Of a stretch of 58,605 nt of DNA, positions 35,369 to 44,602 are shown in pieces. Position numbers and translations under genes: made by a program. Source of the DNA: a bacterium ADurb.Bin212 (GTDB lineage Bacteria; Patescibacteriota; UBA1384; XYA2-FULL-43-10); contig MWCM01000007.1 in the NCBI GenBank assembly GCA_002070055.1, positions 1 to 58,605 on the forward strand. Reading direction: 5' to 3'. Position 1 is the stretch's first letter, and each line of letters starts with the position of its first letter. The notes beneath the pieces were generated by a model. The model ran no database searches. It was not told the origin of the DNA and was given only the letters and a program-made list of their open reading frames with translations.

Positions 35369-35910
35369 GCGATTTAAAAGAAAAATATTATAAAACCATC
35401 CGACATGAATTACTTAGTGAACTCGGAATTGCAAACATTAATGCTGTTCCGAAAGTTTTAAAGGTGACAGTTAGTGCTAAAACCGGTTCAGTCAAAGAGG
35501 ATGCAAAAGCCATCGAAGACATCAGAAAAGACCTTGGAGAAATAACAGGTCAGCTACCCAAGATTAACAAGTCAAGAAAGGCTGTTTCAGCCTTTAAACT
35601 GAGAATCGGTCAACCTGTGGGTTTGACGGTAACTTTGCGTGGAGACAGAATGTATGATTTTATTTCCAAGCTAACAAATGTTGCTTTGCCACGCGTTAGA
35701 GATTTTAAAGGAATTAAAAAAACATCATTTGACAGTAACGGAAATTTATCTATTGGTTTAACCGAACAGATGATCATGCCAGAATCAAAATATGAAGGCA
35801 ATTCCAGAATTTTCGGTTTTCAGGTTAATGTTACAACTAGTGCCAGCGACAGCGTCCAGTCGAGAGCTTTGTTGGAAAAACTAGGTTTTAGATTTGAGAA
35901 AGATAATTAA
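35365..35910 (+). CDS. rplE: Ribosomal protein L5
   Basis: 181 aa. Conserved LRIGQPVGLTVTLRGDRMYDF and LPRVRDFKGI, ending ALLEKLGFRFEK. Binds 5S rRNA. Standard length with no insert. 28 bp before rpsN. Confidence 0.98.
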   Translation: MSDLKEKYYKTIRHELLSELGIANINAVPKVLKVTVSAKTGSVKEDAKAIEDIRKDLGEITGQLPKINKSRKAVSAFKLRIGQPVGLTVTLRGDRMYDFISKLTNVALPRVRDFKGIKKTSFDSNGNLSIGLTEQMIMPESKYEGNSRIFGFQVNVTTSASDSVQSRALLEKLGFRFEKDN

Positions 35911-35938
35911 AAAGTAAAAGGTATTAAAAAGATATATT

Positions 35939-36124
35939 ATGGCCAAAAAATCTTTAATTGTAAAAGCCAACAGACCAGCAAAGTTTAGCACTCGCATTGT
36001 AAGGAGATGTAAACTTTGCGGAAGACCTAGGGCTTATTATCGTAAGTTTGAAATGTGCCGTATCTGTTTTAGGGAAGCTGCAAACAGAAACGAAATACCA
36101 GGAGTCACCAAGTCAAGTTGGTAA
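35939..36124 (+). CDS. rpsN: Ribosomal protein S14, zinc-binding type (S14Z)
   Basis: 61 aa, the short S14 with two CxxC pairs ([20 protein letters not shown]). [17 protein letters not shown] is diagnostic. Assembly protein of the 30S head. Confidence 0.98.
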   Translation: MAKKSLIVKANRPAKFSTRIVRRCKLCGRPRAYYRKFEMCRICFREAANRNEIPGVTKSSW

Positions 36125-36151
36125 TAATCGGTCATAAATTAAGGAAAAAAT

Positions 36152-36529
36152 ATGTTAGATCCAATTTCAGATTTATTAACAAGATTAAGAAATGCTAAAG
36201 CCGCAAAAAAGAATGCGGTCACTGCTCCTTATTCAAAATTTAAGGAAGCCGTTCTTAACGTAATGTTAAAAGAAGGCTTTATCGATAAAATCGAAATAAA
36301 GTCCGAATCAGGGCATAAGGATCTTGTCATTCACATAGAGAATTCACAGATATCACATATAAAACGAATCAGTAAGCCCGGGCAGAGGCGCTATGTGGCT
36401 AAAAAGTTTATTCCAAAACCACTCCGAGGCATGGGCTTAGTTATTATATCTACTCCGAAGGGAGTGTTGTCGGGCAGAGATGCTGCCAAGCTAAACTTGG
36501 GCGGCGAATTAATTTGTGAGGTTTGGTAA
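36152..36529 (+). CDS. rpsH: Ribosomal protein S8
   Basis: 125 aa. MLDPISDLLTRLRNAKAAKK at the start and GLVIISTPKGVLSGRDAAK near the end. In E. coli it represses the spc operon. Its TAA overlaps the rplF ATG (TAATG). Confidence 0.98.
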   Translation: MLDPISDLLTRLRNAKAAKKNAVTAPYSKFKEAVLNVMLKEGFIDKIEIKSESGHKDLVIHIENSQISHIKRISKPGQRRYVAKKFIPKPLRGMGLVIISTPKGVLSGRDAAKLNLGGELICEVW

Positions 36530-37074
36530 TGAGTAGAGTAGGAAACAGACCAATTATTATAAACGACGGTGTCTCAATTGCACAGTCCGGAAAAGATTTA
36601 AAGATCTCTTCAAACAAGGGAGAAATGTCTTTCATATTGCCTGCAGATATATCGATAGAGCAGTCTGCCGACAGGTTGTTAGTTAAAAGAGTAACAGACA
36701 CCAAAGAGGCAAGATCTTTGCATGGTTTGTATGCTAGGTTAATTGCAAATGCAATCACCGGCCTAAGCCATGGCATTATCAAAAACCTCGACTTTAAAGG
36801 CACCGGTTATCGTGCTAAAGTAGAATCTAATAAATTAATCTTGAATATGGGCTACTCTCATGAAATTTCGCTTGATATACCAGAATCAATTGCTGTTAAC
36901 GTAAATAAAAACACCATATCGGTTTCTGGTTATTCGTCTGATATTGTTGGCAATTTTGCGGCTAAGGTTAGAGAAGTTCGAAAGCCTGAGGTGTACAAGG
37001 GCAAGGGCATAAAATATTCTACAGAAACAATTAAGAGAAAAGACGGTAAGGCTGCCTCTGGCGGAAAGGCGTAA
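36529..37074 (+). CDS. rplF: Ribosomal protein L6
   Basis: 181 aa. MSRVGNRPI start, GTGYRAKVESNKLILNMGYSH in the middle and PEVYKGKGIKYSTETIKRKDGK at the end. ATG 36529 was chosen; a TTG two codons earlier lies inside rpsH. One bp before rplR. Confidence 0.98.
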   Translation: MSRVGNRPIIINDGVSIAQSGKDLKISSNKGEMSFILPADISIEQSADRLLVKRVTDTKEARSLHGLYARLIANAITGLSHGIIKNLDFKGTGYRAKVESNKLILNMGYSHEISLDIPESIAVNVNKNTISVSGYSSDIVGNFAAKVREVRKPEVYKGKGIKYSTETIKRKDGKAASGGKA

Positions 37075-37075
37075 A

Positions 37076-37405
37076 ATGACTAAATCTACAATTGCAAAAA
37101 AAGTGGTTATGCTAAACAAATCAAATCAAAAGCTAATTAGGCTTGCCGTTCAGAAATCAAATACGGCCATATACGCCATCTTGATTGATGACAACACCAA
37201 CAAGGTTATTGTTAGTATTAGCTCACAGAAGATTAAAAATAAGCTTAAACCAATCGAGTTGGCTAAAGAAACTGGGTTGGCGATCGCTAAATTAGCTTCA
37301 GCCAAAAAGATATCAGCAGTAGTTTTTGACCGTAACGGATATAAATATCACGGTCGTGTTAAAGCACTTGCTGAAGGAGCCAGAGAAGGCGGACTAAAAT
37401 TTTAA
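37076..37405 (+). CDS. rplR: Ribosomal protein L18
   Basis: 109 aa. [59 protein letters not shown] in family order (broken here by no inserts). Partner of L5 on 5S rRNA. Confidence 0.96.
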   Translation: MTKSTIAKKVVMLNKSNQKLIRLAVQKSNTAIYAILIDDNTNKVIVSISSQKIKNKLKPIELAKETGLAIAKLASAKKISAVVFDRNGYKYHGRVKALAEGAREGGLKF

Positions 37406-37415
37406 AGGATTATCT

Positions 37416-38084
37416 ATGTCACCACTAGAAAAAAACATCATGCGACCGAAAAGAAAATACAACGACCAAGGACCAAAAGATGCCTTTGAAGAGAGGGTAA
37501 TTGAGGTTAACAGGGTTTCCAGAACCGTCAAGGGCGGAAGAAGAATCAGGTTTAGGGCTTTGGTTGTGATTGGTGATAAAAACGGTAAAGTTGCAATGGG
37601 TATGGGCAAGTCTGGTGAGGTTTCAGAAGCTGTCTCAAAAGCTGCCAGCAGAGCCAGAAAGTCAATTATTGAAGTTCCAATAATTAACGGCACCATTCCC
37701 CATGAAGTTATTGGTCAATTCGGAGCGGCTAAGGTATTATTAAAACCCGCCTCAGATGGTACTTCTGTTGTTGCTGGAGGTTCTGTTCGGGTGGTTGCAG
37801 AGCTTGCCGGGATCTCTGATCTTCTTGCTAAATCTTTGGGTAGTCGTAGCAAAATAAACAATATTGCAGCTACTATTGTTGCTCTTAGCTCCTTTAATAA
37901 AAGAGCTGTTAGTAGCCTTGAAAAGTATAAAAATGTAGTTGTTGCTGAGACAAAAGCAGATGAAGAGACCGATAAAGAGCAAAAGGCAGAGGAGAAAAAA
38001 GTTGATCAACCAGCAAAAGAGGTGGTAAGCAACAAGAAAGACAAACCTGCCAATACAGAAATCGATAAGAAGAGTAAGAAATAG
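37416..38084 (+). CDS. rpsE: Ribosomal protein S5
   Basis: 222 aa; the core (about 20-170) has [35 protein letters not shown] and [21 protein letters not shown] tail of about 45 Lys/Glu/Asp-rich residues is extra. rplO begins 11 bp after the stop, leaving no space for rpmD (L30), which normally sits here. Confidence 0.97.
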   Translation: MSPLEKNIMRPKRKYNDQGPKDAFEERVIEVNRVSRTVKGGRRIRFRALVVIGDKNGKVAMGMGKSGEVSEAVSKAASRARKSIIEVPIINGTIPHEVIGQFGAAKVLLKPASDGTSVVAGGSVRVVAELAGISDLLAKSLGSRSKINNIAATIVALSSFNKRAVSSLEKYKNVVVAETKADEETDKEQKAEEKKVDQPAKEVVSNKKDKPANTEIDKKSKK

Positions 38085-38095
38085 GAATAAATATT

Positions 38096-38521
38096 ATGGA
38101 TTTAATATCAAACAAATCTGAGCTATCGACTAAAAAGAAGAAAAGCCGACCAGGAAGAGGTATTGCTGCTGGATGTGGTAAAACTGCGGGTCGTGGCACC
38201 AAGGGTCAGAAGTCTAGGGCCGGTCACAATATACCAAGACAGTTTGAGGGTGGACAATCTAACCTTTCTTTAAGACTACCTAAAGTTAGGGGTTTTAAAA
38301 GACAGTCTGTTAAAACAGTTGCTGTTTCGCTTGACCAGCTATCCGCTTTATATAAAGAGGATGAGATTGTTAATTATAAGACTTTAGTAAATAAAGGGGT
38401 TATTAAGGCTGGCCAAACTGCTAAGATTTTGAATAACGGCAAAATAGATTTCTATCTATTGATCGAGGGTGTTGGTATCTCTGAGAGTGCAAAAAATACC
38501 ATTGAGAAAAACAAAAAATAA
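38096..38521 (+). CDS. rplO: Ribosomal protein L15
   Basis: 141 aa. The glycine/basic N-terminal extension (GRGIAAGCGKTAGRGTKGQKSR) that winds through 23S rRNA is clear, followed by FEGGQSNLSLRLPKVRGF. Directly follows rpsE because L30 is missing; secY starts 51 bp later. Confidence 0.97.
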   Translation: MDLISNKSELSTKKKKSRPGRGIAAGCGKTAGRGTKGQKSRAGHNIPRQFEGGQSNLSLRLPKVRGFKRQSVKTVAVSLDQLSALYKEDEIVNYKTLVNKGVIKAGQTAKILNNGKIDFYLLIEGVGISESAKNTIEKNKK

Positions 38522-38572
38522 TTCCCGATTCTGACTTTTAAATATTAGAGTTAATAAGAGCTTGAACTTAAG

Positions 38573-39847
38573 ATGTCTACATTGAGCAAAATCTGGAATT
38601 TTAAAGATCTACGTAATAAAGTAATTGTTGCAGTTTCGCTTCTTTTGCTTACGAGAGTTTTGGCACATATCCCTTTGCCTGGAGTTGATCTGCCTAAGCT
38701 CAAAGACTTTTTTGATTCTAATCAGATTTTTGGCCTTTTGAATATGTTCTCTGGCGGCACCATGAGCCAATTCTCGATAATCTTAATGGGCGTCGGACCT
38801 TATATTACTGCTTCGATTATTTTCCAGCTCCTCGGTATGGTCGTTCCGTATTTCGAAAACCTTCAAAAAGAGGGTGAATCTGGTCAAAAAAAGATCAGTC
38901 AATATACTAGAATTACTACTGTTCCTCTTGCCATAATTCAATCTTACAGCATGTTTATTTTGCTCAAGAGTCAAGGCATTATACCGGAATGGACCTTTTT
39001 TGACTTAAGTGTCATGCTAATATCTGCTACAGCTGGCACCATTCTTTTGATGTGGATAGGTGAGATTATTACAGAAAAAGGCATTGGCAATGGCGTATCA
39101 CTAATTATCTCTCTTGGCATATTGTCCGGTTTTCCTAGTCAGATTAGAAATACAGCTGTATTGTTACAAGGTGGAGATATTGGTAAGATAATCGGCGTGG
39201 CTCTTTTCTTAATTATATTTTTAGTTACCATCGCAGCCATAATCTATATTACGGAAGGTCAAAGAAATATCCCAGTTTCTTATGCTCGCCGTAACTCGGG
39301 GAGCAAGACCTATGGCGCAATAGATTCTCATTTACCAATTAGGGTGAACATCTCCGGCGTTATTCCAATCATCTTTGCTATGTCAATAATGATTGTTCCG
39401 GGCGTTGTCGCTAAGTATTTACAAAATGCTCAGACCGAATGGATCAGGAACGCTTCCAAGTATACCGAAACATTATTTCAGAATGATGCATTTTATGCCG
39501 TACTATATTTTGTTCTGGTTTTTGCGTTTACCTATTTTTACACCGGCGTCGTTTTTAAACCACAACAGATTGCCGAGAACTTACAAAAACAGGGAGGCTT
39601 TGTCCCTGGTCTCCGACCGGGATCTGAAACTAGAGATTATTTATCAAAGATTGTTTCTAGAATTACGTTTGTCGGTGGGCTCTTTTTGGGCGTTATCGCT
39701 GTTCTGCCATTTATTGTACAAGCTGCCACTAATATTGATACACTAGTATTGGGTGGTACAGGTATATTAATTATGGTTTCTGTGGTTATAGAAACCATGA
39801 GGCAAATTAACGCTCAATTGGTAATGCACACATATGACAAATACTAA
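38573..39847 (+). CDS. secY: Protein translocase subunit SecY
   Basis: 424 aa with ten transmembrane segments. LARVLAHIPLPGVD-type start, GVGPYITASIIFQLL (helix 2 region), QKEGESGQKKISQYTR, and GGLFLGVIAVLPF. Forms the membrane channel for secreted and inserted proteins such as the anchored proteins in this window. Overlaps adk by 14 bp. Confidence 0.98.
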   Translation: MSTLSKIWNFKDLRNKVIVAVSLLLLTRVLAHIPLPGVDLPKLKDFFDSNQIFGLLNMFSGGTMSQFSIILMGVGPYITASIIFQLLGMVVPYFENLQKEGESGQKKISQYTRITTVPLAIIQSYSMFILLKSQGIIPEWTFFDLSVMLISATAGTILLMWIGEIITEKGIGNGVSLIISLGILSGFPSQIRNTAVLLQGGDIGKIIGVALFLIIFLVTIAAIIYITEGQRNIPVSYARRNSGSKTYGAIDSHLPIRVNISGVIPIIFAMSIMIVPGVVAKYLQNAQTEWIRNASKYTETLFQNDAFYAVLYFVLVFAFTYFYTGVVFKPQQIAENLQKQGGFVPGLRPGSETRDYLSKIVSRITFVGGLFLGVIAVLPFIVQAATNIDTLVLGGTGILIMVSVVIETMRQINAQLVMHTYDKY

Positions 39848-40481
39848 TAATAAAATTTACTGTTTTTTGGGTTTGCCCGGATCTGGTAAGGGTACTCAGA
39901 TTGAAATTTTGTCTAAGAAGCTTAATGCTTCGGTAATTTCAATAGGCGAGGAGATTAGGGAAGAGCTGGAGAGTGCTGATTTTAATGATCCCTTTTACAA
40001 GACCATGAAATCTTTATATGATCAGGGCGTGCCTCAACCAGATGAGGTAGTAATAGACATCGTTAAAAAAAGACTTCAAAGAATCAATAATCATATAATA
40101 TTTGATAATTTTCCATTTTCCCACAATCAGGCAGATTTGTTCTTTTCGATCTGTAAAGAACTCAATGTTAGTTTTCCAGAATTAATTGTAATTGATATTA
40201 CCCCAGAAACTTCGATCCGAAGGATAGTATACAGGAAAGTTTGTGCTGATTGTTCTCATATTAGCAGTGATACTGATGTGGAGATATGCGAGAAATGCGG
40301 CGGGGCCATGGTTACAAGAGCCGATGATAACGAAGAAACCGTTAAAGAGAGAATTAAGAACTATTTGCCTCGTATTAAAGAGGTGGAGAATTATTTCTCT
40401 AATTTTGGTCAGGTCTATATTATAGATGGAAATGGCACCATAGAAGAAGTTGCAAATTTAGTGCAAGAGAAGATAAAATAA
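39834..40481 (+). CDS. adk: Adenylate kinase (zinc-lid type)
   Basis: 215 aa. P-loop GLPGSGKGTQ (about 14-23), NMP-binding part, FDNFPFSHNQA in place of the common DGFPRT, and a lid with CADC ... CEKC zinc pairs (about 138-160). Makes 2 ADP from ATP and AMP. The altered DNFPF block is odd: the usual Gly and Arg of DGFPR are absent. Overlaps secY and map. Confidence 0.93.
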   Translation: MTNTNNKIYCFLGLPGSGKGTQIEILSKKLNASVISIGEEIREELESADFNDPFYKTMKSLYDQGVPQPDEVVIDIVKKRLQRINNHIIFDNFPFSHNQADLFFSICKELNVSFPELIVIDITPETSIRRIVYRKVCADCSHISSDTDVEICEKCGGAMVTRADDNEETVKERIKNYLPRIKEVENYFSNFGQVYIIDGNGTIEEVANLVQEKIK

Positions 40482-41242
40482 TGTCTTTGATACTAAACCA
40501 GGACGAAATTAAATCTTTAAAAAAGTGCGGCTCTATACTATCATCCGCGCTACAGGAAACAATAGACTATCTAAAGCCGGGAGTTTCTGGTTTGTCTCTT
40601 GATAAGGTGGCCGAAACGGCAATTCGTCGTATGGGGGCTACCCCCTCTTTTTTAAATTATGGAGACGCTAAAAACCCCTATCCTGCGACCATCTGTCTTT
40701 CTATCAATAATGAAGTTGTGCACGGTATTCCCTCCAAAGAGAAAATAATCAGAGAGGGAGACGTTGTATCAATAGACATTGGCGCTAGGTACAACGGCAT
40801 ATGCACTGATATGGCCAAGAGCGTTATTGTTGGAAAAGCAAAAAATAATTCCGATCCAAAATTGCTAAAAGTTACTCAAGATTCATTAAACAGAGCTATT
40901 GCCATTCTGGCTCCCGGTGTATTTACCGGAGATATTGGATATGAAGTTCAAAGCTATGTTGAAAAAAACGGTATGAGTGTTGTTAAATCATTGGTCGGCC
41001 ACGGTATAGGCAGAAATCCCCACCAAGAACCACAAATTCCGAACTTTGGCAAGAAAAGAACCGGTTTTAAGTTGCTTCCTGGCATAGCTATTGCTATAGA
41101 GCCTATGGTTAATGCTGGTGCGGGAGATGTAATAACGGCTTCTGATGGGTGGACGGTAAAAACATACGATGGAAGCAACTCGGCTCACTTCGAACATACA
41201 ATATTAATCACCGATAAAAAACCGATCGTTATTACAGCCTAA
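40481..41242 (+). CDS. map: Methionine aminopeptidase, type I
   Basis: 253 aa. Metal ligands in order: SIDIGARYNGICTDMAKS (two Asp), GHGIGRNPHQEPQIPNF (His), GIAIAIEPMVNAG (Glu) and HFEHTILIT (Glu). Removes N-terminal Met from new proteins. TAATG junction with adk. Confidence 0.97.
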   Translation: MSLILNQDEIKSLKKCGSILSSALQETIDYLKPGVSGLSLDKVAETAIRRMGATPSFLNYGDAKNPYPATICLSINNEVVHGIPSKEKIIREGDVVSIDIGARYNGICTDMAKSVIVGKAKNNSDPKLLKVTQDSLNRAIAILAPGVFTGDIGYEVQSYVEKNGMSVVKSLVGHGIGRNPHQEPQIPNFGKKRTGFKLLPGIAIAIEPMVNAGAGDVITASDGWTVKTYDGSNSAHFEHTILITDKKPIVITA

Positions 41243-41247
41243 AAGTG

Positions 41248-41276
41248 TTGACGATGTTTACAAAGTGTGCTATCTT
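41248..41276 (+). promoter_or_regulatory. Internal promoter before infA
   Basis: TTGACG (41248-41253), exact 17-bp spacer, TATCTT (41271-41276). The infA ATG is only 11 nt from the -10 box, so the mRNA leader would be about 5 nt long or absent. Confidence 0.7.
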
Positions 41277-41287
41277 ATATGGGTAAT

Positions 41288-41503
41288 ATGAATCAAAAAG
41301 ACACCATAGAATTAGAGGGAGTTGTAGAAGAATCGCTTCCAAATGCTCTTTTTAGTGTCGAGCTTGATAACGGCCACAAAATTAAGGCAGTTCTTGGCGG
41401 CAAGATGCGTATGCATCGGATTTCAATTTTGCCTGGAGATCGCGTGGTTGTGGAGTTGTCACCTTACGATTTATCAAAAGGAAGAATAACATACAGAAAA
41501 TAA
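41288..41503 (+). CDS. infA: Translation initiation factor IF-1
   Basis: 71 aa, the standard length when started at ATG 41288. OB fold: [52 protein letters not shown]. Earlier in-frame starts (41267 GTG, 41279 ATG) lie in or next to the promoter and were rejected. One bp before rpmJ. Confidence 0.97.
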   Translation: MNQKDTIELEGVVEESLPNALFSVELDNGHKIKAVLGGKMRMHRISILPGDRVVVELSPYDLSKGRITYRK

Positions 41504-41504
41504 T

Positions 41505-41651
41505 ATGAAAGTTAGTGCATCAGCAAAGAAAATTTGTGACAAGTGCAAGATCGTTTCTAGGAGCAAAAAGGGCAAAAGCAAAAGAAACAGCTCTAAGAAG
41601 CGAGTCTTTGTAATATGCGCCAACCCAAAGCATAAACAAAGGCAAGGATAA
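41505..41651 (+). CDS. rpmJ: Ribosomal protein L36 with internal basic insertion
   Basis: 48 aa instead of about 38. The zinc site is kept: CDKC (residues 11-14), C38 and H43, with the normal ending NPKHKQRQG. Between VSR and RVFVIC there are about ten additional residues rich in Lys and Ser ([12 protein letters not shown]). Position between infA and rpsM is canonical. Too short for many gene callers. Confidence 0.95.
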   Translation: MKVSASAKKICDKCKIVSRSKKGKSKRNSSKKRVFVICANPKHKQRQG

Positions 41652-41726
41652 TAATTAAGGAGTTGGTTGCTAGTTGTTGGATAGTGGAGAGCTACTCCAA
41701 CCAAAGACTAGAAGCTAAGGCAAAAA
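41652..41726 (+). promoter_or_regulatory. Structured rpmJ-rpsM spacer
   Basis: Stem GTTGGA (41676-41681) with TCCAAC (41696-41701), extended inside by TAG/CTA with a bulge and enclosed by CTAGT (41670-41674) with ACTAG (41707-41711). It lies just upstream of rpsM, so a translational control element for the alpha operon is possible (S4 controls this operon in E. coli). No T-tract. Confidence 0.5.
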
Positions 41727-42113
41727 ATGGCCAGAATCGCAAGCGTAAACATCCCAAATGACAAGAAAATCAACAGAGCTTTGACATATATTTATGGAAT
41801 AGGCTTTGCTACCAGTCAGAAATTGCTTAAAAAGATTGGTATAAGCGAAGATGTTAGAGTTAAGGATATGTCAGAAGCTGATATCGAAAAGATTAGAAGA
41901 GCCATATCTTCCGAGTTAAAGGTTGAGGGTGACCTTCGCCTAGAGGTATCTCAAAACGTTAAACGTTTAAAAGAAATTAATTGTTACAGAGGATTAAGGC
42001 ATATTAAGGGCTTGCCAGCTAGAGGACAGAGAACCAAAACCAATGCCAGGACTAAGAGAGGTAAGAAGGTTACATACGGTTCAGGCAAACCAGCACCAGG
42101 TAAAAAGGTATAA
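41727..42113 (+). CDS. rpsM: Ribosomal protein S13
   Basis: 128 aa. [19 protein letters not shown] start, [14 protein letters not shown] and the C-terminal [23 protein letters not shown] in family order. 30S-head bridge protein. First gene of the alpha-operon part. Confidence 0.98.
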   Translation: MARIASVNIPNDKKINRALTYIYGIGFATSQKLLKKIGISEDVRVKDMSEADIEKIRRAISSELKVEGDLRLEVSQNVKRLKEINCYRGLRHIKGLPARGQRTKTNARTKRGKKVTYGSGKPAPGKKV

Positions 42114-42134
42114 TATATAATTTAGATTATCAAA

Positions 42135-42542
42135 ATGGCTACAACTACAAAGAAAAAAACAGCTAAAACAACCACAAAGAAGAAAATTAAAAGATCTGTG
42201 TTTTCTGGACGAGTTTATATCCAGTCAACTTTTAACAATACAATCGTGTCAGTCACCGATGACGAAGGAAATGTTTTAGCTTGGTCAACTGCCGGATCGC
42301 TTGGTTTTAAAGGCACTAAAAAGTCCACTCCTTATGCGGCGCAGATGACCTGTGGAAACGCAATGGAGAAATCAAGATCATTTGGCTTAAAAAAGGTCCA
42401 GGTCTTTGTAAGCGGTGTTGGTGCTGGTAGAGAATCAGCCGTAAGATCACTTTCAAATAGTGGTCTTGATATTGAGTTGGTAAAGGATGTAACCCCCATG
42501 CCACACAACGGTTGTCGGCCTAAGAAATCCAGAAGAATCTAA
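42135..42542 (+). CDS. rpsK: Ribosomal protein S11
   Basis: 135 aa. A Lys/Thr-rich N-terminal stretch (about 20 residues) precedes the core: [31 protein letters not shown] and the ending [15 protein letters not shown]. Platform protein. Confidence 0.98.
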   Translation: MATTTKKKTAKTTTKKKIKRSVFSGRVYIQSTFNNTIVSVTDDEGNVLAWSTAGSLGFKGTKKSTPYAAQMTCGNAMEKSRSFGLKKVQVFVSGVGAGRESAVRSLSNSGLDIELVKDVTPMPHNGCRPKKSRRI

Positions 42543-42571
42543 TTTTTGTTTAATCAGATTAAGGTAAAGAG

Positions 42572-43162
42572 ATGATAAAAGCTTGTAAAAAATGTCGAAG
42601 AGAGGGAGATAAACTAATGCTCAAAGGGGAGCGTTGCTTCGGTGCAAAGTGTGCAATGACCAGAAGGCCTTATCATCCAGGACAACAGGGTCCAAATTCT
42701 AGAACCAAGCTTTCTGAATACGGCCGCCAATTGAGAGAAAAGCAAAAGTTGAAGAGAATATATGGCTTATCAGAAGCTAGTCTTAGAAGGTTTTTCGATA
42801 TGGCCGACAAGTCGAGCGCTAGCACCTCTGATATCTTATTGCAGTTGATTGAATCGAGAGTAGATAATCTCGTTTACCGTGCCGGGGTGGGAGCCTCCAG
42901 AAGTGATTCCCGTCAAATAGTTTCTCACGGGCATGTAAAGGTTGATGGTGTTAAACTCGATGTTCCTTCAGCCCAGGTTAAGCCGGGTCAGATTATTGAA
43001 ATTGACAACAAATTAAAAATTGATATTAAAAAAACTAAATCCTCGCCTTGGCTTAAAAAAGATGAAAAAAAGCGCTCTTTCGAGTTGCTTCATCTGCCGA
43101 ACAAAGAGGAAATTGACCTAAATATTAACGAAAAACTTGTCGTGGAATTTTATTCCAGATAA
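42572..43162 (+). CDS. rpsD: Ribosomal protein S4 (zinc form)
   Basis: 196 aa. Starts at CKKCRREG with a four-cysteine zinc site (C5, C8, C22, C27); then RPYHPGQQG, KLSEYGRQLREKQKLKRIYG and the S4 RNA-binding domain (ESRVDNLVYRAG, RQIVSHGHVKVDG). Assembly initiator and the usual regulator of this operon. The stop lies 28 bp before rpoA. Confidence 0.98.
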   Translation: MIKACKKCRREGDKLMLKGERCFGAKCAMTRRPYHPGQQGPNSRTKLSEYGRQLREKQKLKRIYGLSEASLRRFFDMADKSSASTSDILLQLIESRVDNLVYRAGVGASRSDSRQIVSHGHVKVDGVKLDVPSAQVKPGQIIEIDNKLKIDIKKTKSSPWLKKDEKKRSFELLHLPNKEEIDLNINEKLVVEFYSR

Positions 43163-43190
43163 TCCACATGGAACGAGCTTAAGGAGAATT

Positions 43191-44168
43191 ATGGAAAAAA
43201 TTAATTTACCAAAAATTAGCGAAGAAAAGATTAGCGAGACAGTCTCAAGGGTAACTATTGAGCCTCTTTTCCCTGGTTATGGCCACACCCTTGGCAACTC
43301 AATCAGAAGGGTTTTGTTGTCTTCTATTCCCGGTGCAGCTGTTACCTCATTTAAGATTGAAAATGCTCCTCACGAGTTCACTTCTTTACCCCATGTGAAA
43401 GAAGACCTGATCGAGATTATGATGAATCTAAAATCTCTTAAGATTAAATCTTTCTCCGGTGAGCCTGTTCGATTAACATTGAGCAAAAAAGATGAATGTG
43501 TCGCAACTGCTGCAGATTTTTCTAAAAACAGTGATATAGAGATAATCAATCCAGAGCAGGTAATCGCCACTCTTGATAAAAACGCTAAGTTTGATATGGA
43601 AGTTATTGTTGAGACTGATCGCGGTTTTCGATCAACAGATGATGCTGAGAGAGATGGCGAACTTGGCAAAATTCTAATTGACACAAATTTTTCTCCCGTG
43701 GAAAGAGTCAAGATTGACGTTCTAAATACTCGTGTAGGGCAGATGACCAACTATGACAAGCTGGTTTTGGAGATTACAACTAACGGCAGCATATCAGTTC
43801 ACGATTGTATGGTAGATGCTTCAAATATTCTGATTGAACACTATAAGGTATTTGCTTTCAGCGAGGAACCGAAAGAGACATTAGTTGAATCAATGGAAGA
43901 CGACGACATTGTTGAAGATGATCTTCCGGAATATTCCTCTGATCCAGAATATGCAAGCAGTAACGAGGGCGACTCAATTGATCCAAAAACTAAAATTGAA
44001 GATGTTGGATTATCTCCTAGGACCGCCAATGCTTTGCTCTCGTCCGGGATCAAAACATATGCAGGTTTAACCAGATTGTCAGACTTAAAACTTTCTGAGG
44101 TTAAGGGATTAGGCAAAAAGGGGATTGAAGAAATTAAGAATTTGATGGGAAACAATGAGAAAGCTTAG
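43191..44168 (+). CDS. rpoA: RNA polymerase subunit alpha
   Basis: 325 aa. N-terminal dimerisation domain with EPLFPGYGHTLGNSIRRVLL and RVKIDVLNTRVGQMTNYD-like block; acidic linker (about 240-265); C-terminal helix-hairpin-helix domain (IEDVGLSPRTANALLSSGI, LSEVKGLGKKGIEEI) that contacts DNA and activators. ATG 43191 has AAGGAG; an upstream ATG lies in rpsD. Overlaps rplQ by 14 bp. Confidence 0.98.
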   Translation: MEKINLPKISEEKISETVSRVTIEPLFPGYGHTLGNSIRRVLLSSIPGAAVTSFKIENAPHEFTSLPHVKEDLIEIMMNLKSLKIKSFSGEPVRLTLSKKDECVATAADFSKNSDIEIINPEQVIATLDKNAKFDMEVIVETDRGFRSTDDAERDGELGKILIDTNFSPVERVKIDVLNTRVGQMTNYDKLVLEITTNGSISVHDCMVDASNILIEHYKVFAFSEEPKETLVESMEDDDIVEDDLPEYSSDPEYASSNEGDSIDPKTKIEDVGLSPRTANALLSSGIKTYAGLTRLSDLKLSEVKGLGKKGIEEIKNLMGNNEKA

Positions 44169-44586
44169 TAGAAAAAATGCTCACAGAAAGAGCTTAATCA
44201 GAAACCTTGCCACTTCATTGTTGCTGTATGAATCAATAGAGACCACTTTGGCAAAAGCAAAGGAAACCAAGACTTTTGTTGACACCATTTTGTCTAGAGT
44301 TAACAATAATGGTCTTAACGAAGCAAGATATCTCTCTTCTGTATTGTTTGACGATAACGCTGTAAAAAAGACGCTTGTTGAGTTATTACCTAGGTATCAG
44401 GATAGAAAATCCGGCTTTGTTAGAATCTACAAAAACGGTTATAAGGTGGGAGACGGTGCTGCCAAAGCAATTGTGGAGCTAGTTGATAAGAAAACATATA
44501 TTGATAATACCGAAGCAAAAAAAGAAGACAAGGGTGATATCAAGAAAGTTGCTGCCAAGAAGATCGAAAATGAAGTAAAAAAATAA
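44155..44586 (+). CDS. rplQ: Ribosomal protein L17
   Basis: 143 aa. RKLSRKNAHRKSLIRNLATSL, ESIETTLAKAKE and GFVRIYKNGYKVGDGA are the family blocks (core about 1-115); a Lys/Glu-rich tail of about 28 residues is extra. Closes the alpha operon part. Confidence 0.96.
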   Translation: MRKLSRKNAHRKSLIRNLATSLLLYESIETTLAKAKETKTFVDTILSRVNNNGLNEARYLSSVLFDDNAVKKTLVELLPRYQDRKSGFVRIYKNGYKVGDGAAKAIVELVDKKTYIDNTEAKKEDKGDIKKVAAKKIENEVKK

Positions 44587-44602
44587 GAGAAACCGAAGCA
44601 AT

